Positions 20,304-29,571 of a stretch of 64,000 nt of DNA are shown in pieces. The notes beneath the pieces were generated by a model. That model was not told the origin of the DNA. It did not search any database and saw only the letters and a list, made by a program, of their open reading frames with translations. The position numbers and the translations under genes are program-made. Origin of the DNA: Mesobacillus campisalis (GTDB lineage: Bacteria > Bacillota > Bacilli > Bacillales > Cytobacillaceae); assembly GCF_000986785.1 (NCBI RefSeq), contig NZ_LAYY01000019.1, positions 34,025 through 98,024 of the forward strand. Direction: 5' to 3'. Position 1 is the first letter of the stretch, and every line of letters begins with the position of its first letter.

Positions 20304-20876
20304 ATGCATTGGTATGAGAAGTTGAATCAATACTTTCCCATTGAGGAAATGAAGTCGAAGGAACATATAGAGACGCTTTTAAAGGAGCGGAAAGACATTT
20401 ATCACAAGGATGAAGGCCCTAACCATGTGCTCATGTATGTAGAACTAGAAAATTTCGTTTTCATCGATTACCTGTTTGTATCAAAGAATGCAAGGGGCCA
20501 GGGCCTTGGCCATAAACTTCTGGACAAATTGAAGCAAAAAAGAAAACCAATCATACTTGAGGTAGAACCGGTTGATTATGAAGACACCGATACGGAAAAA
20601 CGCTTGAAATTTTATAAGCGTGAAGGGTTTGAGCATGCGAAATCAATTGGGTATGCCCGGCGCTCCCTGGCAACAAATAAATTAAATGAAATGGAAATCC
20701 TTTTTTGGTCTCCATTGCAGGAATCCGAAGATCTTGTTTTCGATGCGATGAAAAAAACATATACAATGATTCATACGTATAAGGACCAGAAATTTTATGG
20801 AGCGTCCTACCAGCCTGTAGAAGAGGTTTTAACATTAAGAGAAGATGAGCAAAAAGATATGCTAGAAAATATTTAA
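20304..20876 (+). CDS. yjbC: YjbC, GNAT-type acetyltransferase
   Basis: A 190-aa protein of the YjbC family. The acetyl-CoA loop of GNAT enzymes is visible as SKNARGQGLGHKLLDKLK (about residues 62-79), followed by beta-strand IILEVEPVDYED and FYKREGFEHA. Substrate unknown. AAGGAGGCCTGTTC precedes the ATG. In B. subtilis yjbC is cotranscribed with spx; here a terminator and 385 bp separate the two, so linkage is looser. Confidence 0.88.
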   Translation: MHWYEKLNQYFPIEEMKSKEHIETLLKERKDIYHKDEGPNHVLMYVELENFVFIDYLFVSKNARGQGLGHKLLDKLKQKRKPIILEVEPVDYEDTDTEKRLKFYKREGFEHAKSIGYARRSLATNKLNEMEILFWSPLQESEDLVFDAMKKTYTMIHTYKDQKFYGASYQPVEEVLTLREDEQKDMLENI

Positions 20877-20882
20877 AATTAG

Positions 20883-20912
20883 TGCAATCGTCCGTTTGAC
20901 GATTGCCTTTTT
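20883..20912 (+). terminator. yjbC terminator
   Basis: GCAATCGTC pairs with GACGATTGC around CGTTT, then CTTTTT. The following 385 bp up to spx contains no gene; a TATAAT at 21185-21190 is the best promoter core in it, without a convincing -35. Confidence 0.82.
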
Positions 20913-21297
20913 CAATTTATGCTTCTAAATGAGAAAGTAAAAAATAATGCCTTCAAGAGGTTTCAGGTGTCGCAAGGGAGGGTAAAAATAATTGAAGTCG
21001 TCTAGAAGCGGTAAACCTCTGGATAATGATAGAAAGCTTTCACTGTACGATTCGGATTTCCCTTAAAAGTTCTAGATTTATTGAAACTTTTTACGAGTTC
21101 ATACGTCATATTATTGAGAGCGAAAATGTACATAAACTTTAGCTTAAATCCTAAAAGGGGATACCCATTGTCCGTTGATTATTGTATAATTAACTAAAGA
21201 CATTACAAAATTAAAGTGATTTTAATCTAAGAATTGAGCATGAATGCTGAATGAACAAACTAGATAAATGTCTATTTTAAAGGGAGTGTGAATACAG

Positions 21298-21693
21298 ATG
21301 GTTACTTTATACACTTCACCAAGTTGTACTTCTTGCAGAAAAGCTAAATCATGGCTCGAAGAGCATGATATTCCTTATCAAGAGCGAAATATTTTTTCCG
21401 AGCCGCTGTCAATCGAAGAGATTAAGGAAATCCTTCGAATGACGGAAGATGGAACGGACGAGATTATTTCGACCCGCTCTAAAACGTTCCAGAAGCTGAA
21501 TGTCAATCTTGAATCGATGCCTCTTCAGGATCTTTATGAGGTTATCAAGGAAAATCCCGGCTTGTTAAGGCGTCCCATCATCATCGATGAAAAACGGCTT
21601 CAGGTGGGGTACAATGAAGATGAAATCCGCAGATTCCTGCCGCGTAAAGTCCGTACCTATCAATTGAGGGAAGCCCAGCGGCTGGTCAATTAA
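21298..21693 (+). CDS. spx: Spx, thiol-stress global regulator
   Basis: ArsC-fold regulator that binds the RNA polymerase alpha C-terminal domain and redirects transcription under disulfide stress. The redox switch CTSC (Cys10, Cys13), Gly52 at the alpha contact and Arg92 in LLRRPI are all present. At 131 aa it is full length, and the C-terminal sequence is EAQRLVN. Its proteolysis adaptor SpxH is encoded at 27033-27914 and the ClpC adaptor MecA follows. RBS AAGGGAGTG. Confidence 0.97.
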   Translation: MVTLYTSPSCTSCRKAKSWLEEHDIPYQERNIFSEPLSIEEIKEILRMTEDGTDEIISTRSKTFQKLNVNLESMPLQDLYEVIKENPGLLRRPIIIDEKRLQVGYNEDEIRRFLPRKVRTYQLREAQRLVN

Positions 21694-21707
21694 TAACATA
21701 TCATACA

Positions 21708-21744
21708 AAGCCTCCTTTTTCCTGGAAAAGGAAGGCTTTTTTAT
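21708..21744 (+). terminator. spx terminator
   Basis: AAGCCTCCTTTT and AAAAGGAAGGCTT arms around TCCTGG with one bulge, followed by TTTTTT. Confidence 0.85.
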
Positions 21745-21879
21745 TGATAAATATGCCGAAAACTGCTATTATGAAAGGAATAAATTTTGGTGAAAGTGGC
21801 TATAAAGACATGTAAGTTCATGGCTGCTTTTTTTTAATGGATTGTCCTTGAACTGCTAAATAGCAGGGGGACAGCCAGT

Positions 21880-21933
21880 ATGGATGAACGAGGCGCCTCC
21901 GCCAATCTGGCTCACCTGCAGCAACGATATTAA
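21880..21933 (+). CDS. possible 17-aa upstream ORF before mecA
   Basis: ATG with AGCAGGGGGA 9 nt upstream opens MDERGASANLAHLQQRY and stops. It lies in the 480-bp gap between spx and mecA, which has no other gene. The codons include GAGGCGCCTC, a 10-bp palindrome. Whether it is translated is unknown; it could be a leader peptide or chance. Confidence 0.35.
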   Translation: MDERGASANLAHLQQRY

Positions 21934-22175
21934 GGGCTTGCTACACATTCTGTATCTATTGGGTGTTAGCGGGTTTTTAAAATGGGTGTATATTTCATTT
22001 CCCAAATCCCTTGTTTTATCATAAAATAATGGTACAAGGTCGTCATTTTATTGTTGCCCTGGTTTTAACCCAAGACGAGTTTTCAATGCCGTTTAGGGTA
22101 ATAGTTAAATAAAGAGCCAGCCATACGGGGGTATTAAGTCCCTTCAACTCTTTGCCTGGAAGGGAGAGAATATGA

Positions 22176-22856
22176 ATGGAAATCGAACGCATTAACGAAA
22201 ATACTGTAAAGTTTTATATTTCGTATATAGATATAGAAGAAAGAGGCTTTGATCGGGAAGAGATCTGGTACAATCGCGAACGCAGCGAGGAACTTTTTTG
22301 GGAGATGATGGATGAAGTCCATCATGAAGCGGAGTTTACCGTAGAGGGGCCGCTCTGGATCCAGGTGCAGGCACTAGAAAAAGGGCTTGAGATCCTGGTT
22401 ACCAAAACACAGCTATCAAAGGATGGAGCGAAATTCGACCTTCCTGTTTCTGATGAAAAGCTTAAGGATCTTCCTGTAGATGAACGGATTGAAGAGATGC
22501 TTGATCAGCATTTTAATCCAAAACACCAGAACGAAGACGATCAGGATGACCCTCTTTTTGAAGATGATTTGGAGTTTCTTCTCGTTTTCAAGGATTTTGA
22601 GGACCTGATTGCACTTTCCCACAGACCGGGTCTCGATTCCATCACAACAAGCTTGTACAGCTTCGAAGGCAAATATTACTTATACGTTGAATTCGCCGAA
22701 GACGATTTTAGTGATGAGGAAGTAATTGATAACCTTTTAAGCATTCTGCTTGAATATGGAATGGAATCAGGCATGACAATTCACCGCCTTAAGGAATACG
22801 GCAATACCATTATTGAGAATGATGTATTTCCGACCTTGCGCAAACATTTTTCATGA
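22176..22856 (+). CDS. mecA: MecA, adaptor of the ClpCP protease
   Basis: A 226-aa adaptor that targets proteins such as ComK to ClpCP and stimulates ClpC assembly. The N-terminal target-binding part opens MEIERINENTVKFYISYIDI; a Glu/Asp-rich linker (residues about 100-125, HQNEDDQDDPLFEDD) joins it to the C-terminal ClpC-binding domain. RBS AAGGGAGAG. It is followed directly by coiA, linking competence control and DNA uptake. Confidence 0.96.
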   Translation: MEIERINENTVKFYISYIDIEERGFDREEIWYNRERSEELFWEMMDEVHHEAEFTVEGPLWIQVQALEKGLEILVTKTQLSKDGAKFDLPVSDEKLKDLPVDERIEEMLDQHFNPKHQNEDDQDDPLFEDDLEFLLVFKDFEDLIALSHRPGLDSITTSLYSFEGKYYLYVEFAEDDFSDEEVIDNLLSILLEYGMESGMTIHRLKEYGNTIIENDVFPTLRKHFS

Positions 22857-22859
22857 ATA

Positions 22860-22897
22860 GAAAAGGCCTTCCCGAATAGTTGGGGGGCCTTTTTATG
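22860..22897 (+). terminator. mecA terminator
   Basis: AAAAGGCCTTCC and GGGGGGCCTTTTT arms around CGAATAGTT. Confidence 0.8.
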
Positions 22898-22984
22898 TTT
22901 AGGGATTAAAAAGGATCGAATATTTTTGTAATAGAGGATTCCTCCTTCTCGTGTAGAATTTTAATTGGGAAAGGGGGGCGTATT

Positions 22985-24181
22985 ATGCTAGTTGCCTGCA
23001 GAGATAACGGCGAGAAAATCTCGCTTGGAGAACAGTGGAAGAGAAATGAACTCGACAAGTGGCGGCAAAAGGAAGGGTTCTTTTGCCCACAGTGTGGAAA
23101 GAAGGTGATTTTAAGGCTTGGCAATAAACGGATATGGCATTTCGCACACCAGAAAGATTCTGGCTGTGAATCAGAGCATGAGCGGGAGTCTGAATACCAT
23201 ATGTCGGGGAAGCTTCAGCTGTATGAGTGGCTCAAGGAGCAGAGCGTGGCGGCGGAACTTGAGAGATATATACCAGAATGTAAACAGAGAGCTGATATAG
23301 CTTTTGAATGGAATAAAAAGAAGTATGCAGTTGAATTCCAATGCTCGCCAATTACCGTGGAACTATTGGCTGGAAGGACGGAAGGCTATATAAATCATGG
23401 GTTTACCCCGATCTGGATTGCCGGCGGCAACCAAATCAAGCGCACATCAGCCAATTGTTTGGCTATGAGTGAGTTCCAATTTTTATTTTTGAGGAGACAG
23501 GGGAGGCGCTGGATGTTCCCTGCCTATTGTGCCGAAACACGCCAATTTATCCTGCTGCAGCATATTCTTCCAATATCATCCTCAAAGGCCCTTGCCTCGT
23601 TTCATCCCATTTCCCGGTCTGAATTTCCATTGCTAAGACTCCTGGAATTCCCATCTGTAACCGATCATTCCTTTAAATGCTGGGTTCGTGAATTAAACAG
23701 ACAGAAATCCAATCTTCTTCACTACCATGGCAGAGGTCAAAAGAATTTCTTGAACGAATTATACTATAATCGCCTGAATCTCCTTATGCTGCCACCTGAA
23801 TTAGGTTTGCCGGTTCCCTCTTCTCCTTTTATCCAGACGCCCCCGTTATTATGGCAGACCTTTATTTATCTTGATCACTTCCATGATACTCCCCTGGGAA
23901 AAGTGATTTCTACTGCCGATATTCTTAAATCCTTTCTTCATAGGGTGCGAAGAAGACAAATTCAGATACGCAGACTTCCTTTGGCGGAATACGGAGATTT
24001 TCGCTATGCGATCAGGGAGTATCTGGAGCTCCTCGTATCCCTGGCTTTATTGGAAAACGTAAACCCTCAATATTACAGACTTGCAAGCCGCCTTGGAATC
24101 CCTCATACAATGGAAGGACAATTGCAGGCTGAGTCCGCCTTTTGGAACACCCACGGAAACCGCATCATGGCCAACAGTTAA
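22985..24181 (+). CDS. coiA: CoiA, competence protein with nuclease-like core
   Basis: Competence protein of 398 aa that promotes recombination of imported DNA. The N-terminal zinc-type module has Cys34-x2-Cys37, His52-x2-His55 and Cys61 (CPQCG ... WHFAHQKDSGC). A PD-(D/E)xK-like core follows: Asp104 in RADIAFEW and Glu117-x-Gln119 in AVEFQC. The long C-terminal part (residues 150-398) is poorly conserved. The same zinc module opens the UvrD-like YjcD at 51 kb. Located after mecA as in B. subtilis yjbF. Confidence 0.9.
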   Translation: MLVACRDNGEKISLGEQWKRNELDKWRQKEGFFCPQCGKKVILRLGNKRIWHFAHQKDSGCESEHERESEYHMSGKLQLYEWLKEQSVAAELERYIPECKQRADIAFEWNKKKYAVEFQCSPITVELLAGRTEGYINHGFTPIWIAGGNQIKRTSANCLAMSEFQFLFLRRQGRRWMFPAYCAETRQFILLQHILPISSSKALASFHPISRSEFPLLRLLEFPSVTDHSFKCWVRELNRQKSNLLHYHGRGQKNFLNELYYNRLNLLMLPPELGLPVPSSPFIQTPPLLWQTFIYLDHFHDTPLGKVISTADILKSFLHRVRRRQIQIRRLPLAEYGDFRYAIREYLELLVSLALLENVNPQYYRLASRLGIPHTMEGQLQAESAFWNTHGNRIMANS

Positions 24182-24339
24182 AATTTATCCAAGGAATATA
24201 ATGAAACAGGCGGAAGCCGCGTAAAATAAAGGAGAGGATCAATCTGCCTTTTAATATATTCGTGAGTACTCAGACTTTAAGCGGATGCAAAAAATGGTAG
24301 AATTTTCGTATGCCGAATTTTGTGAACGGAGGATGACTT

Positions 24340-26157
24340 ATGCCGAATGAAACAAAAGTTAAAAAGCTCCCAGCCAGAAGTGATTTGCCAGTAGAGGACA
24401 CGTGGAGGCTCGAGGATATATTCGCGAATGACGAAGAGTGGGAAAAGGAATTTCAGGAGGTCAAAAAGCTGCTGCCTGGTGTCCAGGAGTATCAGGGCAA
24501 GCTCGATGGTAGTGCTGACGGGCTGTTCAATGCCCTTCAGTATCAGGATGAATTATTGATGCGTCTTGGCAAGCTTTATACATATGCCCACATGCGATAT
24601 GACCAGGACACAGCAAATTCCTTTTATCAGGGATTGGACGACCGGATTAAGAACCTTTACTCCCAGGCAGGAAGCGCCCTGGCTTTCATTGTCCCGGAAA
24701 TCCTTTCCATAGAGGAAGGCAGGCTGAAATCGTTTCTTCAAGATAAGGAGGAACTGAAGCTCTACCAACATGCACTTGAAGAAATCAACCTTCAGCGGCC
24801 GCATATTCTGTCCGCTGAGCAGGAGGCACTCCTGGCTGAAGCATCTGAAGTCATGAATTCTTCATCCAATACTTTTGGCATGCTGAATAATGCCGATTTG
24901 GATTTCCCGACCATCAAGGATGAAAATGGTGAAGAGGTGGAGATTACACATGGCCGGTATATCCGCTTTCTTGAGAGCGAAGACCGCCGTGTACGTGAAG
25001 ACGCCTTCAAAGGGGTATATCAAACATACGGCAAGTTCAGGAATACCTTTGCCAGCACCCTGAGCGGAAATATCAAAAAGGACAATTTCAATGCACGGAT
25101 CCGTCAATACAGCTCTGCAAGACATGCCGCCCTTGCAGCCAACAATATTCCGGAAAGTGTTTATGAAAATCTTGTCAACACCATTAATAATAACCTCCAT
25201 CTGCTGCACAGATATGTCAAGCTGCGCAGAAAAGTACTGGGTGTTGATAAACTGCACATGTATGATTTATATACGCCGCTCGTGAAAAATATAAAGATGG
25301 ATGTTTCGTATGCCGAGGCAAAGGAACTGATTCTAAAAGGGCTGGCACCAATGGGGGAAGAATATGTCGGACTCCTGAGGGAGGGGTTCGAAAACCGCTG
25401 GATCGATGTGCATGAGAATAAAGGAAAGCGCAGCGGGGCGTATTCATCCGGTGCCTATGGTACGAATCCCTATATTCTGATGAACTGGCAGGACAATGTC
25501 AACAATCTGTTTACGCTGGCACATGAGCTCGGTCATTCCCTGCACAGCTATTACACCAGGAAGTCACAGCCTTATGCCTACGGCAGCTATTCCATTTTTG
25601 TGGCAGAAGTGGCGTCGACTTGCAACGAAGCTTTATTGAACGACTACTTGTTAAAATCAATCGATGATGAACAAAAGAGGCTTTACCTCTTGAATCATTA
25701 TCTTGAAGGATTCAGGGGGACGGTCTTCAGACAAACCATGTTCGCCGAGTTTGAACATCTGATCCACAGAAAAGTACAGAATAACGAAGCTCTGACGGCC
25801 GATTCGTTAACAAAGGATTATTACGAACTGAACCAAAAATATTTTGGCCAGGAAGATATCGAGATAGATGAGGAAATCGGCCTTGAATGGTCCCGAATCC
25901 CACACTTCTACTATAATTACTATGTTTATCAATATGCCACAGGCTTTAGTGCCGCGACAGCCTTGAGCAAGCAGATCCTTGAAGAAGGGGAGCCGGCAGT
26001 AAAACGCTATGTTGACTACCTGAAGGCGGGAAGCTCTGACTATCCGATAGAAGTCCTGAAAAAAGCGGGAGTTGATATGACGAGCCCTAAACCTATTGAG
26101 GATGCATGCAAGGTGTTTGAAGAGAAGCTGAATGAGATGGAATCACTCCTGTCATAA
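24340..26157 (+). CDS. pepF: oligoendopeptidase F
   Basis: Zinc metallopeptidase of family M3 that cleaves short peptides in the cytoplasm; 605 aa. The HExxH motif is His395-Glu396-x2-His399 in LAHELGHSLH, with the third-ligand Glu in the following FVAEVAST block. GGAGG precedes the ATG. With two peptide importers upstream it plausibly processes imported peptides, though that is inference. Confidence 0.96.
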   Translation: MPNETKVKKLPARSDLPVEDTWRLEDIFANDEEWEKEFQEVKKLLPGVQEYQGKLDGSADGLFNALQYQDELLMRLGKLYTYAHMRYDQDTANSFYQGLDDRIKNLYSQAGSALAFIVPEILSIEEGRLKSFLQDKEELKLYQHALEEINLQRPHILSAEQEALLAEASEVMNSSSNTFGMLNNADLDFPTIKDENGEEVEITHGRYIRFLESEDRRVREDAFKGVYQTYGKFRNTFASTLSGNIKKDNFNARIRQYSSARHAALAANNIPESVYENLVNTINNNLHLLHRYVKLRRKVLGVDKLHMYDLYTPLVKNIKMDVSYAEAKELILKGLAPMGEEYVGLLREGFENRWIDVHENKGKRSGAYSSGAYGTNPYILMNWQDNVNNLFTLAHELGHSLHSYYTRKSQPYAYGSYSIFVAEVASTCNEALLNDYLLKSIDDEQKRLYLLNHYLEGFRGTVFRQTMFAEFEHLIHRKVQNNEALTADSLTKDYYELNQKYFGQEDIEIDEEIGLEWSRIPHFYYNYYVYQYATGFSAATALSKQILEEGEPAVKRYVDYLKAGSSDYPIEVLKKAGVDMTSPKPIEDACKVFEEKLNEMESLLS

Positions 26158-26160
26158 TCA

Positions 26161-26197
26161 AACCGGGAAGAAGCTATGGCTCCTTCCCGGTTTTTTG
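26161..26197 (+). terminator. pepF terminator
   Basis: AACCGGGAAGAAGC pairs, with one mismatch, with GCTCCTTCCCGGTT around TATG, followed by TTTTTT. Confidence 0.88.
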
Positions 26198-26212
26198 TTG
26201 TTTCGAAAAGCT

Positions 26213-26540
26213 GTCAGTGCCCAGATTATGCAGTGGTTCGGTAAAAAGGTTACTGAGTGTCGTTGTCAGTGCCCCAAAAGTGGAGCAGGTCGGGAAAAAG
26301 GTCACTGAGGGCGGTTGTCAGTGCCCCAAAAGTGGAGCAGCCAGTCAAAACGGGTACTGAGGATGGGTGTCAGTGCCCCAAAAGTGGAGCAGCCAGTCAA
26401 AACGGGTACTGAGGATGGATGTCAGTGACCAAAAAGTGGAGCAGGTCGTGAAAAAGGTCACTGAGGGTCGCTGTCAGTGCCCAAATAGTGGAGCAGCCAG
26501 TCAAAACGGTCACTGAAGGTGGTGTCAGCACTCCAAAGCT
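26213..26540. repeat. 52-nt palindromic tandem repeat, array 2
   Basis: GTCAG recurs at 26213, 26265, 26317, 26369, 26421, 26473 (all 52 nt apart) and 26524. The unit is GTCAGTGCCCCAAAAGTGG, AGCAG, GTC, AAAA, GGTCACTGAGG plus a variable link. The unit from 26421 has a perfect 9-bp inverted repeat (26422-26430 with 26456-26464). Two neighbouring units are almost identical. Same family as array 1. No frame stays open and there are no unique spacers, so this is not CRISPR. Confidence 0.93.
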
Positions 26541-26559
26541 ATCAAGAGTAAGCCTTACA

Positions 26560-26604
26560 GGAACAATCGTCTTTTAGATTGTTCCGAAGGCGCTTGCGCT
26601 TTTT
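26560..26604. repeat. hairpin and tail of a truncated Bacillus long-hairpin repeat
   Basis: GGAACAATC and GATTGTTCC form a stem (26560-26585), followed by AAGGCGCTTGCGCTTTTT. The tail matches the end of the repeat at 36336-36464, so this looks like a shortened relative. It may also terminate transcription rightwards. Confidence 0.5.
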
Positions 26605-26773
26605 AAAGTCCCTTAAACCGTTTCCGGTCGTTCAGGAAGACAAAAAATACAAGGAGGGACAGGAAAAGAATCGGACCGCTGATCCACAGGGGGACCAGAT
26701 GCATTAATCCCAGCACATGGAGGCCAAAGGAGAAAAGAATGGATACAATCATAAGGACATAGGACGGCTTCAT
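26603..26773 (-). CDS. 56-aa two-segment membrane protein, unknown
   Basis: Two hydrophobic segments (residues about 4-22 and 28-46) end in a basic tail NDRKRFKGL. GGAGGTG suits the ATG at 26773 (spacing about 10); in-frame ATGs at 26779 and 26806 are possible but less well placed. Isolated between pepF and spxH. No family recognised. Confidence 0.6.
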   Translation of the reverse strand: MKPSYVLMIVSILFSFGLHVLGLMHLVPLWISGPILFLSLLVFFVFLNDRKRFKGL

Positions 26774-26996
26774 CGGCATCACACCTCCGGAAGTTGAAAC
26801 AAACATTCATTAATAATTATGTAAGAAAAATGGACGGCATGAGTAGAATATGACAATCTTGTGAAATGATATACAAACGCCTTGTAACCCCCTTTCGCCC
26901 GTGATATATTTATATCGTGAAGTTGATCACAAGCAAACATTACCCCTTTGTTTGACCGTGAAAAATTTCTCCCATCCCCTTTGTTCGCATTTATAG

Positions 26997-27034
26997 AGAA
27001 AAGACCCTGCAGTCCGTTACTGCAGGGTCTTTTC
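26997..27034 (-). terminator. terminator of the yjbI-spxH operon
   Basis: AAAAGACCCTGCAG pairs with CTGCAGGGTCTTTT around TCCGTTA. On the minus strand it ends in CTTTTCTC and overlaps the spxH stop. Confidence 0.85.
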
Positions 27035-27914
27035 ATATTCCAGTATATCGCCAAAACATTCCATGCTTGGCTGGCAGCTGCTCGACTTTTTGTTTTAGCA
27101 ACAGTTTTTTTAACTCTTTCTCCGCCTGATTTTGCGTCATATCGTATACGACCGCCACTTCTTTGGTTGCAACGGTCTTATAGATTCGGAGAAAATCCTC
27201 CAACGGGGGAGGCGGGGACGGTTCGGGCTTCCGGGGAAGCATCTCCTCAAGGATCTGGACGTATACTTCATACGGATAAAACCCAGTCACCTTTATTCCT
27301 TCCTCTTCCACATTTTCATTGAAGAAAACAAGAGCAGGGATTTCCTGGACGTCCATCTCTGCCGTAATCTTCAAATCACATTGAAAAGCTTTGGAAGCAC
27401 TGTCCGAATGGATATCGGTGACAAACTCTTCGATATCAAGCCCCACATTTCTGGCACATGCCTTCAGGACATCAAAATTGGAGATGTTCTGCTTCTCCAA
27501 AAAAAGCACTTCCTGCAGCTTTCGAAGAAACTGGATTCCCTTCTTTTTTCCCTGCAGTTCGGCTGACTTGACGGCAATCGACACCAGGTGCGGAGAAGAA
27601 ACCGGATTTTCCAGCCATAAACTGCCATCGCAGGACATTCCAGTGCGGCTTGCTGTTTTTTCCCATAGCTCGGCCATTGTTTCATAGCGTTTTTTCTTGC
27701 CCAGGTTCAGGGTGGCCAGCCGGCCGCTCAGCACGTGCCGCAAGGAAAAATACTTGCCATATTCGATTTGCAGCTTTTTCATGATCGGCTCAAGGGCCCA
27801 GCATTCAGGGCAGAGCGGATCGACAAATGAATAAATTTCAAGCGGTCTTTTCTCGTAAGCATTGCTGGTCCGTAAGAGCCCGGGATTTAACAATTCATCG
27901 CGTTTCCAGATCAC
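27033..27914 (-). CDS. spxH: SpxH (YjbH), ClpXP adaptor for Spx degradation
   Basis: DsbA/thioredoxin-fold protein of 293 aa that presents Spx to ClpXP. The redox motif CPEC is Cys35-Cys38 ([15 protein letters not shown]). A helical DsbA insertion and the closing cis-Pro region (QEIPALVFF) follow. The gene overlaps yjbI by 4 nt, so the two are translationally coupled. Together with Spx and MecA it forms a local proteolysis module. Confidence 0.93.
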   Translation of the reverse strand: MIWKRDELLNPGLLRTSNAYEKRPLEIYSFVDPLCPECWALEPIMKKLQIEYGKYFSLRHVLSGRLATLNLGKKKRYETMAELWEKTASRTGMSCDGSLWLENPVSSPHLVSIAVKSAELQGKKKGIQFLRKLQEVLFLEKQNISNFDVLKACARNVGLDIEEFVTDIHSDSASKAFQCDLKITAEMDVQEIPALVFFNENVEEEGIKVTGFYPYEVYVQILEEMLPRKPEPSPPPPLEDFLRIYKTVATKEVAVVYDMTQNQAEKELKKLLLKQKVEQLPAKHGMFWRYTGI

Positions 27915-28315
27915 CAGCTCTCACCCTGTTCCCCGTCATCAGGCGTGTTGACCATATGCTGGGCAGTAAAGGTGAGGCGGGCATAAAATTCGTTCCGTAC
28001 AGGTCCGTCAAGGCCTATTTCATCCATGGCTTCTTTCATGCAGGAGAGCCAGGCCTGGGCCCGCTTTGGGGTTACTTCAAATGGAAGATGTCTGGCCCTT
28101 AGCATAGGGTGTCCATGTTCTTGTGTATATAAAGGCGGTCCGCCCAAAAATTGGGTTAAGAATTGTTTTTGTTTACGTGCAGTCTCCGTAAGGTCATCAG
28201 GAAATATAGGAGCAAGATCAGGATGCTGGGATACACGGTTGTAAAAGGCGTCTACTAGCTGATGCAGCATTCCTTCGCCGATGGCTTCGAACGGTACGGG
28301 CTTATTCTCGACCAT
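27911..28315 (-). CDS. yjbI: YjbI, truncated haemoglobin group II
   Basis: A 134-aa 2-on-2 globin. Family residues include FYNRV and FPDDL near the N-terminus, the distal-side [21 protein letters not shown] (cited as FLGGPPLY and GHPMLRARH) and a proximal helix. In other Firmicutes such globins sit beside SpxH, as here. AAGGAG precedes the ATG. Likely handles O2 or peroxide, inferred from family. Confidence 0.93.
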   Translation of the reverse strand: MVENKPVPFEAIGEGMLHQLVDAFYNRVSQHPDLAPIFPDDLTETARKQKQFLTQFLGGPPLYTQEHGHPMLRARHLPFEVTPKRAQAWLSCMKEAMDEIGLDGPVRNEFYARLTFTAQHMVNTPDDGEQGESW

Positions 28316-28433
28316 TTGTATAACTCCTTTTTAATGGATTTAATCTATATTTTAACAATGGTAAAATTATATCTCAAACAAACAGCTTAGACTTTCCTTC
28401 CAAGCTCCTTCCTGCTTACGTTTTGCCTCTGGC

Positions 28434-29027
28434 TTAATGGCCGGATTGGGAAATCCACTGTTTTTGCCTGTAAAACCTCATAATCTTATTATCGGTCTTT
28501 CGTACAGGGATATTCAGACCAGACAGCAGAGTATGAAAAGATTCCCGGCCGCTCTCTTCATCTTCCACCTCATATTCAAGTTCATAATCGTGGATGCCCA
28601 GGTAGGTACTGTGATCCAAAACCACAAGTCCCCCGCAGTATTCTTTTTCAGCACGTTCCGTCGTAAGGGATCCAAAATAGGCTACAGGATTGGTTTGGTC
28701 AACGAGATTTGAAAGAGCTGTTCGTACAGGTCCTTCAGGCAATTCCCCCCCAGCCAGCATATTTTGTGCGTCATGCGGGGATATCTCCTGGTTTGTTTCC
28801 AGCAGTCCTACCGGTGCTGGTTGTTTGAGCGTGATTTCGAAGTGTCCAATTTTTTCCCTTATTCTCAAAGCGCATCCCTGCTCCTTCAAAGTAAAATGGT
28901 TTGTATCAAAATAATGGTTAACCTGTTTTTTAAAATCCTCCCTAGCAAAGCTGAAGAAAGTCTTTAGCCTTTCGAACTCTTCTTCTATTAGAAGGTTCTT
29001 AAACTCAATCTCAATTTGTTCACTCAT
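28434..29027 (-). CDS. yjbK: YjbK, CYTH-domain protein
   Basis: CYTH/triphosphate-tunnel family, 197 aa. The signature EIEFK lies at residues 5-9, and the tunnel-lining charged pairs follow (CALRIREKIG, ITLKQP, ELEYEVED). AAAGGATG fits the ATG at 29027; an in-frame ATG at 29036 is too close to it. Adjacent, divergent yjbL and sasB are the usual partners. Substrate unknown, possibly inorganic polyphosphate-type. Confidence 0.9.
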   Translation of the reverse strand: MSEQIEIEFKNLLIEEEFERLKTFFSFAREDFKKQVNHYFDTNHFTLKEQGCALRIREKIGHFEITLKQPAPVGLLETNQEISPHDAQNMLAGGELPEGPVRTALSNLVDQTNPVAYFGSLTTERAEKEYCGGLVVLDHSTYLGIHDYELEYEVEDEESGRESFHTLLSGLNIPVRKTDNKIMRFYRQKQWISQSGH

Positions 29028-29149
29028 AATGGACATCCTTTCAGGTAATTTATCTCTATTATTCCGTTATTTTTCAAAAGCTTCAATCTGTAGGAAAAAC
29101 CAGTGCCTATATGATAAAATAAAAAGGATTATTGGAGGGTGGAAGATTT

Positions 29150-29515
29150 ATGAAAAAAAGAGTATTAATTGATTTTGCGGAAATAAAGAACGAGGAACTG
29201 TTGCTGTATGCAGCGGAACCAGTTGCAATTGGAGAAATGAAGCCTGTCGGACAAATACTGGTTGATTCGGACCAATTGTCATTTATTTACTTGGCTGAGC
29301 AGGATGGAGATTATACATATATTACAATTCCCGAGTCTGTATGGACTTCAGTGAAAACGGCTTTGGATTCTAATTTTGAAGCCTATGCCGTCCATGGGGA
29401 AGGCAGACTTCATTTGCAAGGTTTCAAGGAAGAAATGGATTATGTAGTGGAGAATATTAAAGGCAATAGCAATTACGGGGAGAAAATGGTTGACAGGGTA
29501 GAGGCTGTCTTTTAA
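29150..29515 (+). CDS. yjbL: YjbL, UPF0738 protein
   Basis: A 121-aa protein of the UPF0738 family; no known role. GGAGGGTGGAAG precedes the ATG at 29150 (an in-frame start at 29132 is unsupported). No membrane segment or signal is visible. It lies immediately before sasB, as in B. subtilis. Confidence 0.88.
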   Translation: MKKRVLIDFAEIKNEELLLYAAEPVAIGEMKPVGQILVDSDQLSFIYLAEQDGDYTYITIPESVWTSVKTALDSNFEAYAVHGEGRLHLQGFKEEMDYVVENIKGNSNYGEKMVDRVEAVF

Positions 29516-29571
29516 AAGGCGCATTACAACAGTCTAATTATACTATACCGGCGTGATGGGGTGATTTGCTA

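Noticed and set aside
21121..21297. PerR or YodB sites before spx
   Set aside because: No convincing match to their known operator patterns could be read in this region.
26213..26540. CRISPR array
   Set aside because: The whole 52-nt unit repeats without unique spacers, and no cas gene is nearby.
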